Assembly: GCA_963732655.1 (NCBI GenBank)
Contig: CAVTAI010000003.1
Span: 62,001-126,000, forward strand
Origin: CAVTWS01 sp963732655
GTDB lineage: Bacteria; Actinomycetota; Acidimicrobiia; Acidimicrobiales; SHLQ01
Direction: 5' to 3'
Length of the DNA: 64,000 bases
Under the pieces are notes generated by a model. It saw nothing but the letters and a program-made list of their open reading frames with translations, ran no database searches and had not been told where the DNA came from. The stretch's first letter is position 1. Each line of letters begins with the position of its first letter. A program made the translations under genes and the position numbers. Positions 1 to 8,571 of this stretch are shown piece by piece.

Positions 1-905
1 CGGTGCTGGTGGCGCCGATCATCGCCGTGCTCGATCGGTTCATGCCCCGCGCGCTGGCCGTGGTGCTGACCTTCCTGGGTGGGTTCGCGCTGGTCGCCTC
101 GTTGTGGGCGGGGGTGTTCGCCGACGTTCGTGGGGAGGTCGACGACCTCAAGCGTGACGCGCCCCGGGCCGCCGAGTCGATCGAACGTCGTTCCGAGCTC
201 GCCCGCGAGTTCGAGCTGGCCGACCGGGTGCGGGGCGTCGTCGACGCGCTCGACGAACGGGTGGGCGGCACGGAGGAGGTCTTGGTCGAGACGGCCGGGA
301 CGGTGCCGACCTACGCCGTGACGGGGATCCTCACCCTCTTCCTCCTGATCTACGGGCGCCGGTACGTCGACGGGGGATTCGCCCGCATCTCGGATCCCGC
401 CCGTCAGGAGCAGTGGCGGGGAATCCTGACTCGATCGCTGCGCCGGGCCCGGCGGTACGTGTTGTTCGCCCTCGCCGAGGCCGTCGTGGTCGGAGCCATC
501 GCGTACGGGGTGGCTCGCCTGCTCGAGCTCGACGGGGCTCTGGTGCTGGCGGCCATCGTCGGCGGATTGAGCACGATCCCGATCATCGGCATCGTGGTCG
601 GGTCGGTGCCCCTGCTGCTCGTGACGGCGGGATTCGAGCCGGCCTCGACCGCCGTGCTCGTCGGCTCGGGATTCCTCCTGCTCCAGGTCCTCGACGCCGT
701 CGTGGTGTGGCGCCGGGTGGATCGTCACACGGTCGAGGTGGGACCGGCGATCTTCGTGATCGTCTGGCTGATCGGCTTCGACCTCTACGGCATCGGCGGT
801 GCGGTGTACGGCGTCGTGCTGGCGGTGTTCGGCGTGGCGGTCACAGACACCCTGGCCGAGACTCGGACCGCCTCGCCTCCGGCACCGGTCAACGCCCTCA
901 CCTGA
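1..905 (+). CDS. AI-2E family transporter (5' truncated by window)
   Basis: The gene enters the window already open and ends at a TGA at 903-905, so about 300 residues of the C-terminal part are seen. They hold strongly hydrophobic stretches separated by a charged, soluble-looking segment (roughly residues 40-95), then a dense block of membrane helices with Pro/Gly-rich turns (STIPIIGIVVGSVPLLL) and a closing helix pair. This topology and the Pro-Ile-Ile-Gly region match the AI-2E/YdiK-PerM permease family. Substrate cannot be told; the family includes AI-2 exporters and Na+/H+ antiporters. The true start lies upstream of the window. Confidence 0.82.
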   Translation, partial: VLVAPIIAVLDRFMPRALAVVLTFLGGFALVASLWAGVFADVRGEVDDLKRDAPRAAESIERRSELAREFELADRVRGVVDALDERVGGTEEVLVETAGTVPTYAVTGILTLFLLIYGRRYVDGGFARISDPARQEQWRGILTRSLRRARRYVLFALAEAVVVGAIAYGVARLLELDGALVLAAIVGGLSTIPIIGIVVGSVPLLLVTAGFEPASTAVLVGSGFLLLQVLDAVVVWRRVDRHTVEVGPAIFVIVWLIGFDLYGIGGAVYGVVLAVFGVAVTDTLAETRTASPPAPVNALT

Positions 906-924
906 CCGGTGCTTCGGGCGGTCC

Positions 925-2112
925 TCAAGCGGGGACGAGCACGGCGGCGAGGTGCAGGGCGACGCCGGTCCGCAGGGCTGATTCGTCGATGCGCATGCGG
1001 TTGGAGTGACACGGCGCAGCGGTGCTCGGGTCGGCGATGTCGGTGGGACAGGCGCCGAGGAGGGCCATGCACCCGGGCACGCCCTGGAGGATGTAGCTGA
1101 AGTCTTCGGCCCCCATCACGGGGTGCGGGAGCTCGACGTACCGGTCGGGGCCGAGCACCTTCCGAGCAGCTGTCGCCACTGCGGCGGCCTGGCCCGCATC
1201 GTTGACCGTGACCGGATACCCGGGTTCGATGCGGACCTCGGCTCGACAGTCGTGGGCGGCGGCGATGGCGTGGGCGGTTCGCTCGAGGCGTTCGTGGATG
1301 CGGGTCCGGGTGCCTTCGGCGACGGCGCGGATCGTGCCTTCGAACCAGGCGGTCTCGGGGATGACGTTGTGGGTCGTGCCGGCCTGGATGTGAGTGACCG
1401 ACACCAGCCCGGGCGCGAAGGCGTCGATCTCGCGACCGATCATCGTCTGGAACGCCCCGACCATGGCGCAGGCCGGCGGGATGGGATCGACACAGAAGTG
1501 GGGCGTGGACGCGTGACCACCGGATCCGATCACGGTGACCTGGAACTCGTCCGCCGAGGCCATGATGGCGCCTGGTCTGGTGGCGGCCATGCCGGACGGC
1601 AGGTTGGGCGTGATGTGGAGAGCGAAGGCGCGATCGACGCCGGCCAGCACGCCCTGATCCACCATCAGCGCGGCGCCGCCGTGGCCCTCCTCACCCGGTT
1701 GGAACATGAACCGCACCCGGCCCCGAAACTCCGAACGCTGCTCCGAGAGCGCTCGGGCGGCACCGACGAGCATCGCCACGTGGGCGTCGTGCCCGCACGC
1801 ATGGGCGGCCGACTCGACGGTGGACCGGAACGGTTCTTCGCTGTCCTCGGTCATGGGGAGGGCGTCGGTATCGGCCCGGAGGAGGACGGTGGGACCGGGG
1901 CGACCGGAGTCGAGGTCGGCGACGATCGACGTCAGATCGTCACCCGTGCTGATGTCGAGGCCGAGTCCGTCGAGCGCCGACAAGATGACCGACTGCGTGC
2001 GCGGATTGTGCAGGCCGATCTCGGGGTGCGCGTGGATGTCCCGGCGGATCGCCACCATGTCGGCGTGAAGTGGATCGGAGAGGGAGGCGAGGATCTCGGC
2101 GAGCGCGGGCAT
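925..2112 (-). CDS. M20 family amidohydrolase/peptidase (hippurate hydrolase-like)
   Basis: A 395-residue zinc-dependent amidohydrolase of the M20D type, the group that removes acyl groups from N-acyl amino acids, hippurate or IAA conjugates. Metal-site candidates are Cys106 and His108 (CGHDAH), the Glu-Glu pair 141-142 (PGEEG), His166 and His369 near the C-terminus (PCHS). The small dimerisation domain begins near residue 188 (DEFQVTVIGSGGHAS). Substrate is unknown. ATG at 2112 lies inside a 51-bp repeat whose second copy is the 3' end of tesB at 2840-2890, which suggests that this gene once followed tesB directly on the minus strand. Confidence 0.88.
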   Translation of the reverse strand: MPALAEILASLSDPLHADMVAIRRDIHAHPEIGLHNPRTQSVILSALDGLGLDISTGDDLTSIVADLDSGRPGPTVLLRADTDALPMTEDSEEPFRSTVESAAHACGHDAHVAMLVGAARALSEQRSEFRGRVRFMFQPGEEGHGGAALMVDQGVLAGVDRAFALHITPNLPSGMAATRPGAIMASADEFQVTVIGSGGHASTPHFCVDPIPPACAMVGAFQTMIGREIDAFAPGLVSVTHIQAGTTHNVIPETAWFEGTIRAVAEGTRTRIHERLERTAHAIAAAHDCRAEVRIEPGYPVTVNDAGQAAAVATAARKVLGPDRYVELPHPVMGAEDFSYILQGVPGCMALLGACPTDIADPSTAAPCHSNRMRIDESALRTGVALHLAAVLVPA

Positions 2113-2151
2113 CGCCGAACGTTAGCTCCGGACGCGAAGCGGCATCTCCTG
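2101..2151. repeat. Direct repeat copy A (flanks the AhpD-like gene)
   Basis: This 51-bp copy matches 2840-2890 at 45 of 51 positions; the inner 40 bp (2112-2151 versus 2851-2890) match at 36 of 40. It covers the start of the M20 gene and the DNA just upstream. Read on the minus strand it contains QEMPLRVRS-stop, echoing the real C-terminus of TesB (QEILLRVRT-stop). The two copies bracket a single opposite-strand gene. Confidence 0.85.
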
Positions 2152-2246
2152 AACGTGTACGCCGACAGGCGTCGCGTGTTTACAAGCGGGCCCACGGGTG
2201 TTAGAGGTTGAGGTGGATAGGCGCGCCATCAGCCCTGGGGGACCAC

Positions 2247-2825
2247 ATGCCGATCATCGAACCGATTCCGCTCGACCAACTGCCGCCACGATCTCGCGAG
2301 ATCATCGAAGGCGGCGTGGCCGAGGGCCTCTACGCCACTCCCTTGCCGCTTCAGGTCTTCGCCTATCGGAGCGCCCTGCTCGAGTCGATGCACGCCAAGC
2401 GGATCGCTCGGAACGAGCCGAGCCTGCTCGGCGGTCGCATCCACGAGCTCCTGCGCATACGCAGTGCCCAGCTCGGTGAGTGCCAGCCGTGCATGCAGTC
2501 GCGCAAGCACGATTCCATCACCGACGACGACATCGCCTGCCTGATCGGTGACGAACGGACGGACCTCGACCCGCAGGAACGCCTGGCCCTTCGATTCATC
2601 GATCTGCTGTCGGACGACCATCACGCCATCGACGCCAACTTCTACGGCGAGCTGGCTGAGGTATTCTCCACCGCCCAGATCGTGGAACTCGGTATCGGGT
2701 GTGCCGAGATGATCGGGGTGCACCGGTTCATCCACACGCTTGACATCTTCGGTAGCGGTGAGCCGACCATTGCCTTCGACCCTGACCAGATCGACGCCCG
2801 CGCCGAGGCCGACGCCACGGTCTGA
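2247..2825 (+). CDS. Carboxymuconolactone decarboxylase/AhpD-like family protein
   Basis: A 192-residue all-helical protein of the AhpD/CMD superfamily. The CxxC pair is C79-Q-P-C82 (ECQPCMQSRKHD) with His88 six residues on, the arrangement used by AhpD-type alkylhydroperoxidases for thiol-based peroxide reduction. No dedicated redox partner is adjacent. ATG 2247 is preferred over the upstream TTG at 2208 because a G-rich ribosome site (about 2236-2241) sits at good distance. The gene runs against both neighbours and is bracketed by direct repeats, so it may have been inserted between tesB and the M20 gene. Confidence 0.8.
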   Translation: MPIIEPIPLDQLPPRSREIIEGGVAEGLYATPLPLQVFAYRSALLESMHAKRIARNEPSLLGGRIHELLRIRSAQLGECQPCMQSRKHDSITDDDIACLIGDERTDLDPQERLALRFIDLLSDDHHAIDANFYGELAEVFSTAQIVELGIGCAEMIGVHRFIHTLDIFGSGEPTIAFDPDQIDARAEADATV

Positions 2826-2839
2826 CCGTCCCGGTCGGC

Positions 2840-2890
2840 GAGAGCGGGCTTCGCCGAACGTCAGGTCCGGACGCGAAGCAGTATCTCCTG
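2840..2890. repeat. Direct repeat copy B (3' end of tesB)
   Basis: Partner of 2101-2151. It contains the last codons and stop of tesB plus about 20 bp downstream. The position equivalent to the M20 start codon reads AAG instead of ATG. Also within 2834-2856 a 7-bp inverted repeat (TCGGCGA/TCGCCGA) could act as a weak terminator between the converging genes. Confidence 0.8.
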
Positions 2891-3664
2891 CGCCAGCGTG
2901 GCGGCATGGGTGCCATCAGCGGCATGGATGTGTCCGAGCGACAGGCCTCGCACGCTGACCAGGCCGTGGCCGGTCACGTCGTGGAGCTGCCACTCATCGG
3001 CTCGGATCGGCCGATGGAACCAGACGCTGTGGTCGATGCTGGCGTCGACGAAGAGCTCGTGATTGCCGGGCTCGGCCCGCGGGTGGAGCGACCGGCTGGC
3101 CTCCACCGGCGTCTCGTCGGACAGGAACGCGACGCCGCACGCGTGCAGCACCGGGTCGTCGCCGAGGTCGCCCGTCAGGCGAAGCCACGTGGCGGCCCGG
3201 CCTCCGACGGGGCTCACCGCGTGCCGCCGTTCGAGCACATCCGTCCATGTCTCCGAGCTCGGTTCGTCGTCGGGCAACGCCAAGGTGGGGTCGAGAACCG
3301 CAGCGGGAAGATCGGTGCCCACCTCGGGGCGTTGGAACGACGCCGACATGGTGAAGATGGCGCCGCTCGACTGGCGGGCGGTGACCTGCCGAGTCGAGAA
3401 CGATCGCCCGTCGCGGAGTCGATCGACCTCGTATCGGATGGGTTCGCTCAGGTCGCCGCCCCGCATGAAGTAACCGTGGAGGGAGTGCACCGCGAGCGAT
3501 GAGTCCGGTGCGGTCGGGGCCGGCAGGCAGGAGTAGGCGGCGCGCAGGGCTTGGGCGACCACCTGACCGCCGTAGACGCGTCCCCACGGCGTCGGTTCGT
3601 TGACCCCGAGGAACGTGTCCGGGCCGTGGGGTTCGAGGTCGAGCAATTCCCGGAATGCGACCAC
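2861..3664 (-). CDS. Acyl-CoA thioesterase II (TesB-like)
   Basis: A 267-residue double-hotdog thioesterase that hydrolyses acyl-CoA to free acid and CoA. The N-terminal hotdog carries GRVYGGQVVAQAL and HSLHGYFMRGG; the C-terminal one has the conserved DASIDHSVWFHRP stretch and ends in the typical RGLSLGHIHAADG-HAATLAQEILLR signature. Full length for the family (E. coli TesB is 286). GTG start at 3664. It lies 8 bp after the aldo/keto reductase stop and is probably co-transcribed with it. Confidence 0.9.
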   Translation of the reverse strand: MVAFRELLDLEPHGPDTFLGVNEPTPWGRVYGGQVVAQALRAAYSCLPAPTAPDSSLAVHSLHGYFMRGGDLSEPIRYEVDRLRDGRSFSTRQVTARQSSGAIFTMSASFQRPEVGTDLPAAVLDPTLALPDDEPSSETWTDVLERRHAVSPVGGRAATWLRLTGDLGDDPVLHACGVAFLSDETPVEASRSLHPRAEPGNHELFVDASIDHSVWFHRPIRADEWQLHDVTGHGLVSVRGLSLGHIHAADGTHAATLAQEILLRVRT

Positions 3665-3672
3665 GCCGGGCC

Positions 3673-4713
3673 TCAGGCGGACCGGGGTCGGCGACGGCGG
3701 TTGGACGACAGTTGCGGCTCATCTCGCAGGGTGTCGGTGGGGTCGAGATCCGTCCCGGGGGAGACGAGCGCATCGAGACGATCGAGCAGGTCGGGGTCGA
3801 GTCGCACCTCGGCGGCCGCCAAGGCGTCCTCCAGCTGGTCGGGGGTGCGAGGGCCGATGATCACGGTGCTGACCGCCGGGTGCTCGGCGGCGAAGCCGTA
3901 CGCCAGGTGGGTCAGCGGGAGCCCGGCCTCGTCGGCCAGGGCCCGGAGCTCGTCGAGCAGCTCGAACTTGTGTTGGGCGGCGCGACGTTCCGGATCGAAC
4001 CGATCGCGAAAGACCCCGGGCCGGGTGGCGCGAGAGCCCTCGGGGGGCGGGGAGTCGAGCCGGTATTTACCCGTCAACCACCCACCGTTGAGCGGCCCAT
4101 AGACCATCACGCCGATGCCGAATCGTTCGCACAGCGGGAAGATCTGACGCTCGGCGCTCCGGTTGAACACGTTGTACAGGCACTGCTCGGATCGGACCCG
4201 GGTCACGGCTCGGTGTTCGGCCACCCATTGGGCCTCCACCATCTGGTCCGGCGTCGTGGCGGACATGCCGACCAGCCGCACCTTGCCGGACCGGACGAGG
4301 TCCGACATGGCCTCGAGCGACTCCTCGAGGTCGACCGACGGATCCCGCCGGTGTAGTTGGTAGATGTCGATCCAGTCCGTGCCCAGCCGACGGAGGCTGT
4401 TCTCGACCTCACGGATGATCCAGCGCCGGGAGCCACCTCGGTGGTTCGGGTCCGAGCTCATCGGGAAGTAGACCTTGGTGGCCACGATGACGTCGTCGCG
4501 CCGGCCGGCCACGGCCTGGCCGACGATCTCCTCGGACGAACCGCGGCTGTACACGTCGGACGTGTCGATCGTGTTGATGCCCGCGTCGAGCGAGCGGTGG
4601 ATCATGCCCACGCACTCGTCCACATCGGTGTTGGCGGTGGGGCCGAACATCATGGCGCCGAGGCTGAGCGAGCTCACGCTCACGCCCGTCCGACCGAACG
4701 CTTGCATCTCCAT
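3673..4713 (-). CDS. Aldo/keto reductase
   Basis: A 346-residue NADPH-dependent (beta/alpha)8-barrel oxidoreductase. The catalytic tetrad is visible as D50 and Y55 (IDTSDVYSRG), K80 (VATK) and H121 (YQLHRRD). The start MEMQAFGRTG at 4713 is chosen over an in-frame upstream start because it gives the standard family N-terminus and has GAGGGG about 8 bp upstream. The barrel class resembles YajO/potassium-channel-beta-like AKRs acting on aldehydes and ketones; the substrate is unknown. First gene of a likely two-gene operon with tesB. Confidence 0.88.
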   Translation of the reverse strand: MEMQAFGRTGVSVSSLSLGAMMFGPTANTDVDECVGMIHRSLDAGINTIDTSDVYSRGSSEEIVGQAVAGRRDDVIVATKVYFPMSSDPNHRGGSRRWIIREVENSLRRLGTDWIDIYQLHRRDPSVDLEESLEAMSDLVRSGKVRLVGMSATTPDQMVEAQWVAEHRAVTRVRSEQCLYNVFNRSAERQIFPLCERFGIGVMVYGPLNGGWLTGKYRLDSPPPEGSRATRPGVFRDRFDPERRAAQHKFELLDELRALADEAGLPLTHLAYGFAAEHPAVSTVIIGPRTPDQLEDALAAAEVRLDPDLLDRLDALVSPGTDLDPTDTLRDEPQLSSNRRRRPRSA

Positions 4714-4815
4714 CGGTGTACCCCTCTGTGCGTGGACCGTTTCGACCCGGTGAGCATTCTGACAGCTCGCACCCGAGCACGGGCACGGGCCATGCCGATG
4801 TGGAAGCATGTCGCC

Positions 4816-4847
4816 CACCTGGACGGCCAGTGGGGGTCCGCCAGGTG
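4816..4847 (+). promoter_or_regulatory. Inverted repeat in permease leader
   Basis: CACCTGG (4816-4822) pairs with CCAGGTG (4841-4847); inner bases GGAC/GTCC can extend the stem with a bulge. It ends 13 bp before the permease ATG, just ahead of the AGGAGG ribosome site, so folding could modulate translation. No known motif recognised. Confidence 0.3.
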
Positions 4848-4860
4848 AACAGGAGGCACC

Positions 4861-6447
4861 ATGTCGGTGAAGACAAGCGCCGAGCCGAGCGCGGGCAACA
4901 AGGGCCTCAAGGCCGGCGCGCTGGGTTTGGTGGCGACCACGGTGATCGCCGTGGCGTCGACCGCTCCCGGTTACAGCCTGGCCGCGTCCCTCGGCTTCAT
5001 CACCGACGAGACGGGGGTGAAAGCGGCGTCGATCATCTGGCTCGCCTTCGTGCCCATGGCCTGCATCGCGGCCGCGTTCTACTACCTGAACAAGGCCGAC
5101 GCCGATTGCGGCACGACCTTCGCCTGGGGCACGCGAGCGTTCGGTCCCCGCACCGGCTGGATCGGCAGCTGGGGCCTGATCATGGCCGACCTGGTGATCA
5201 TGCCCAACCTGGCCGGGATCTCCGGGTCGTACCTGTTGCTGCTGTTCGGTCTCGAAGATCAGGCGTCGAATTTTGTGTGGGTCACCGCCCTCGGGTGCCT
5301 CTTCATCATCGCCATGACGTGGATCTGCTGGAAAGGCATCGAGCTCTCGGCCCGCACCCAGGTGGCGCTGCTCGGCACCGAGCTGGCCGTGCTGGGGGTG
5401 TTCGCGGTCATCACGATCGCCAAGTCGTTCGGTGATGGCGCAACCCTCACCCAGGCGGTCGACCAGGGCGACGGCACCACCCTCGATACGACGTATCAGA
5501 GCGTGTCGCCGAGCCTCGACTGGCTGTGGCCCTCGGGCCTGTCGGCGAGCGCGCTCACCGCCGGGTTGGTGCTGGCCGTGTTCATCTACTGGGGTTGGGA
5601 CACTGCCGTGTCCGTCAACGAGGAGTGCGAGGACTCCAACCGCACCCCCGGGGTTGCCGCGGTGATCTCCACGTTCATCCTCCTGGCGATCTACCTGCTC
5701 GTCACGTTCGGCGCCGTGGCCTATCTGGGCCCACAGTTCCTGTCCGACAACGCGGATGATGCCCTGTACGCCGTCGGCCAGGAAAGCGTGGGCGGGTTCT
5801 TCAACAAGCTGGTGATCATCTCGATCCTCACGTCGGCGGCCGCGTCATGTCAGACCACCATCCTGCCCGCCACCCGCAGCATGCTCTCGATGGGCTCGCA
5901 TGGCGCCGCCCCGCGCCGGCTGGCGTCGATCGACCGCCGTACCCTCACCCCGGCGTTCAGCACCTGGTTCTTCGGCGTCCTGTCGTGCCTGTGGTTCGTG
6001 GTGCTGGTGGTCATCCAGGAGAACACCGACACGTTGGCTTACGACGCCGCCATCGCGGGTGTCGGCATCATGATCGCCTTCTACTACGGCCTGTCCGGGT
6101 TGGCGTGCATCTGGTACTACCGGCGCTGGCTGCTCTCGAGCACCAAGTCGTTCTTCATGGTCGGCGTGCTGCCCGCCATCGGCTCGTCGATCCTCGGGTA
6201 CATCATGGTCAAGACCTTGATCGACTCGTCGAAGGAGGACTACGAGTACGGCCTCCTGTTCGGTATGGGCACCGTGTTCGTCATCGGCGTCGGGCTCATG
6301 TTGCTCGGGGTGCCCCTGATGGAATGGAACCGCGCCAAGAACCCGGCGTTCTTCACGTTCCGGCCTGATCCAGCGAGTTCGGCGCCGAACCCGATCGTCG
6401 ACACGGAACCCGCCGAACCTCTCGGCACCTACCGGAAGGGGAACTGA
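4861..6447 (+). CDS. APC family amino acid permease
   Basis: A 528-residue polytopic inner-membrane protein with about 12 hydrophobic helices. The first helix region has the APC superfamily signature (VASTAPGYSLAASLGFI, including the substrate-binding loop SxxPGY). Later segments such as IYWGWDTAVSVNEECED fit the helix-6 unwound region (GWD..VSVNEE) of amino acid/polyamine/organocation transporters. Substrate unknown. The start has AGGAGG at 4851-4856. A universal stress protein gene follows one base after the stop, so the pair is almost surely one operon. Confidence 0.9.
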   Translation: MSVKTSAEPSAGNKGLKAGALGLVATTVIAVASTAPGYSLAASLGFITDETGVKAASIIWLAFVPMACIAAAFYYLNKADADCGTTFAWGTRAFGPRTGWIGSWGLIMADLVIMPNLAGISGSYLLLLFGLEDQASNFVWVTALGCLFIIAMTWICWKGIELSARTQVALLGTELAVLGVFAVITIAKSFGDGATLTQAVDQGDGTTLDTTYQSVSPSLDWLWPSGLSASALTAGLVLAVFIYWGWDTAVSVNEECEDSNRTPGVAAVISTFILLAIYLLVTFGAVAYLGPQFLSDNADDALYAVGQESVGGFFNKLVIISILTSAAASCQTTILPATRSMLSMGSHGAAPRRLASIDRRTLTPAFSTWFFGVLSCLWFVVLVVIQENTDTLAYDAAIAGVGIMIAFYYGLSGLACIWYYRRWLLSSTKSFFMVGVLPAIGSSILGYIMVKTLIDSSKEDYEYGLLFGMGTVFVIGVGLMLLGVPLMEWNRAKNPAFFTFRPDPASSAPNPIVDTEPAEPLGTYRKGN

Positions 6448-6448
6448 C

Positions 6449-6886
6449 GTGGCCGACCAACTCTCCGGAACGGTGGTCGTCGGCGTCGGCGCCGACGGAA
6501 CGGGCGACTACGCGGCGATGAGTGCCGCCCGTCTGGCCAACCAACTCGGGTCGGCGCTCGTGATCGCGTGCGGGTACGAGCCGTCGGCCCTTGGCGGCGC
6601 CCGGGGTGTCCTACGCGACGAGATCGAGGCGGTCGCCACCGAGGAGGTCGGCGCGGTGCGCGATGCCGTCGTGGCGTCGTTCCCGGGTCTCGACGTCTCG
6701 GTGGAGTATGTCGCGGATAGGGCGGTCGAGTGCCTGGTCCGGGTGGCGGACGAGCACGATGCGCTCGTCATCGTGGTGGGTCATGGTGGTCGTGGTCCGC
6801 TGTCGGGCGCCTTGCTCGGCTCCGTCACGTACGAGATCGTCCACCGGGCACCACGGCCCGTTCTGGTCGTGCCCGAGCCCGAGTAG
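6449..6886 (+). CDS. Universal stress protein (UspA family)
   Basis: A 145-residue cytoplasmic nucleotide-binding protein. The ATP-binding signature G-2x-G-9x-G(S) is intact near the C-terminus (GHGGRGPLSGALLGS). GTG start at 6449, one base after the permease stop; translational coupling is likely. Usp proteins often pair with transporters and are thought to gate or regulate them in response to ATP or stress; that role here is inference from adjacency. Confidence 0.88.
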   Translation: MADQLSGTVVVGVGADGTGDYAAMSAARLANQLGSALVIACGYEPSALGGARGVLRDEIEAVATEEVGAVRDAVVASFPGLDVSVEYVADRAVECLVRVADEHDALVIVVGHGGRGPLSGALLGSVTYEIVHRAPRPVLVVPEPE

Positions 6887-6918
6887 AGTCACGGTTCCCT
6901 TCGGCGCCTGGCGCCGGT

Positions 6919-8535
6919 TCATCGATACGACGGAGACGACATCTCATGGCTCAGGTGACCCTGCGCGGCAATCCCCTCCAGACCAGCGGCGAGTTGCCCG
7001 CAGTCGGTTCGAAGGCGCCTGCTTTCGCGCTGGTGAAGTCCGACCTCAGCACGGTCACGCTCGATGATCTGGCTGGCCAGAAGGTGATCCTCAACATCTT
7101 CCCGAGCATCGACACCGGGGTCTGTGCCACGAGCGTTCGCACGTTCAACCAGCGCGCCGCCGGGCTCGACGGCACGACCGTGTTGTGCGTGTCGGCCGAT
7201 CTCCCGTTCGCGGCCGGTCGTTTCTGCGGCGCCGAGGGCATCGAGAACGTAGCGACGGGCAGCACCTTCCGGAACCCGTCCTTCCTCGACGACTACGGGG
7301 TACGGCTCCTCGACGGCGGTATGGCTGGTCTGGCCGCCCGGTCGGTCGTCGTCATCGACGAGTCCGGAAATGTCGCCTACACCGAGCTCGTCCCCGAGAT
7401 CGCCCAGGAGCCCGACTACGACGCCGCGCTGGCCGCGCTGGCCTGAGCGGTTCGCCCCGGGCGGCGGGCCGGTGGTGATGCGTTCGTAGATGTCGAGGTA
7501 GCGCTGCGCGAGCGAGTCCATTGAGTGCTGGGCGACGCAGCGATCGCCTTGGGTGCGGAGACGGTCGGTGAGCCCGATGTCGGACAGCACGCGCCTCAAC
7601 CCCTCGGCGAGGGCACGCGGATCGCCCGGCGGAACCAGATGGACCGGCTCGAGCTCGCCCCCGAGTTCCCGGTACCCGGGGAGATCGCTCGCCACGATCG
7701 GAGTGCGCGCCGCCATGGCCTCGAGCAGCACGAGCCCGCACGACTCGCCGAAGCGGGACGGTGCGCACATCACCGTGGCGATGCGGAGGCGTCGGATCTT
7801 CTCTGTCTCGCTCAGCCGACCGAGCCACCGGATTCTCGGATCGCCTCGGTGGCGATCACGAAGGTGCTCGGTGTCGGGGCCGCTCCCGGCGATCCACACG
7901 GTGAGGTCGGTCGAAAGGAAGGAGAGCGCGTCGAGGAGCACGTCGAGACCCTTGCGCGGCTCGTGACGTCCGAGGAAGAGCACCGTGTTCTCGTTCGACT
8001 CGGGTCTCGGGTCGCGCCGGAAGCCGTCGGCAGCTACACCGTTGAACAGCAGCTCGAACGATCCGCCGAGATGCTGCTGGGCGAGCGCCAGGGCGGCCTC
8101 CGAGACGGCGACACGTGCGTCGATGCGGCGGGCGACGCGCCGCAACACGGTGCCGGACCAGCGATAGGGCGTGCGCTCACCGGCGGCATGGAAGGTGCCG
8201 ACCACGGGCACCGGCCGAGCCATGAGCACGGGAAGGGTGATGCTCGGCGCGAGGGGCTCGTGGAGGTGCAGCACATCGAACGAGCCGTGGCGGAGCGCGC
8301 TCAGAGCCCGGATCGCGGCTGACGGGTGTGGGGCCATGGGCGCGATCGAGCCGTTGACCGGGAAGCGGATCGCTCGACCCACGCTGGTGGCACCCGGGTG
8401 CGCCGACACGTCGCCCGGCGCGATGATCTCGACCTCGTGATCCCTGTCCCGCATCGCCCGCGCGAGCCCGATCACCTGCTGTTGCACGCCCCCGGGCTCG
8501 GAGAGGCTGTATGGGCACACGACTCCGATCCGCAC
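6919..8535 (-). CDS. GT4 family glycosyltransferase (PimA/MshA-like), with antisense 3' extension
   Basis: The first ~355 residues (8535 down to about 7465) form a complete GT-B glycosyltransferase: N-terminal Rossmann half with SLSEPGGVQQQV, interdomain region NGVAADGFRRD, and C-terminal half with LGRHEPRKGLDVLLDAL and the EX7E motif ESCGLVLLE. Such enzymes transfer mannose or related sugars from nucleotide donors to phosphatidylinositol or small acceptors. No stop follows the natural end (YLDIYERITTG); the frame runs on for about 180 residues across all of tpx to 6919. That tail has no family character and may be untranslated if a stop was lost recently or misread. GTG start, with AGAGG upstream. 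Confidence 0.8.
   Translation of the reverse strand: MRIGVVCPYSLSEPGGVQQQVIGLARAMRDRDHEVEIIAPGDVSAHPGATSVGRAIRFPVNGSIAPMAPHPSAAIRALSALRHGSFDVLHLHEPLAPSITLPVLMARPVPVVGTFHAAGERTPYRWSGTVLRRVARRIDARVAVSEAALALAQQHLGGSFELLFNGVAADGFRRDPRPESNENTVLFLGRHEPRKGLDVLLDALSFLSTDLTVWIAGSGPDTEHLRDRHRGDPRIRWLGRLSETEKIRRLRIATVMCAPSRFGESCGLVLLEAMAARTPIVASDLPGYRELGGELEPVHLVPPGDPRALAEGLRRVLSDIGLTDRLRTQGDRCVAQHSMDSLAQRYLDIYERITTGPPPGANRSGQRGQRGVVVGLLGDLGDELGVGDISGLVDDDDRPGGQTSHTAVEEPYPVVVEEGRVPEGAARRYVLDALGAAETTGREREIGRHAQHGRAVEPGGALVERANARGTDPGVDAREDVEDHLLASQIIERDRAEVGLHQRESRRLRTDCGQLAAGLEGIAAQGHLSHEMSSPSYR
6946..7446 (+). CDS. tpx: Thiol peroxidase (Tpx, atypical 2-Cys peroxiredoxin)
   Basis: A 166-residue peroxiredoxin that reduces H2O2 and organic hydroperoxides using thioredoxin. 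Peroxidatic Cys60 sits in PSIDTGVCATSVRTFN and resolving Cys94 in GRFCGAEG, 34 residues apart as in E. coli Tpx (61/95). An additional Cys81 precedes SADLPFA. ATG 6946 gives the canonical N-terminus (MAQVTLRGNPLQTSGELP). The whole gene lies antisense within the 3' part of the glycosyltransferase reading frame, which is unusual. Confidence 0.93.
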   Translation: MAQVTLRGNPLQTSGELPAVGSKAPAFALVKSDLSTVTLDDLAGQKVILNIFPSIDTGVCATSVRTFNQRAAGLDGTTVLCVSADLPFAAGRFCGAEGIENVATGSTFRNPSFLDDYGVRLLDGGMAGLAARSVVVIDESGNVAYTELVPEIAQEPDYDAALAALA

Positions 8536-8571
8536 GTCTCTGCCTCTCGGTGATGGCCGGTCGACCCGGGG

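Noticed and set aside
1006..2211. 401-codon plus-strand frame over the M20 amidohydrolase
   Set aside because: It is the antisense shadow of a gene with intact catalytic motifs.
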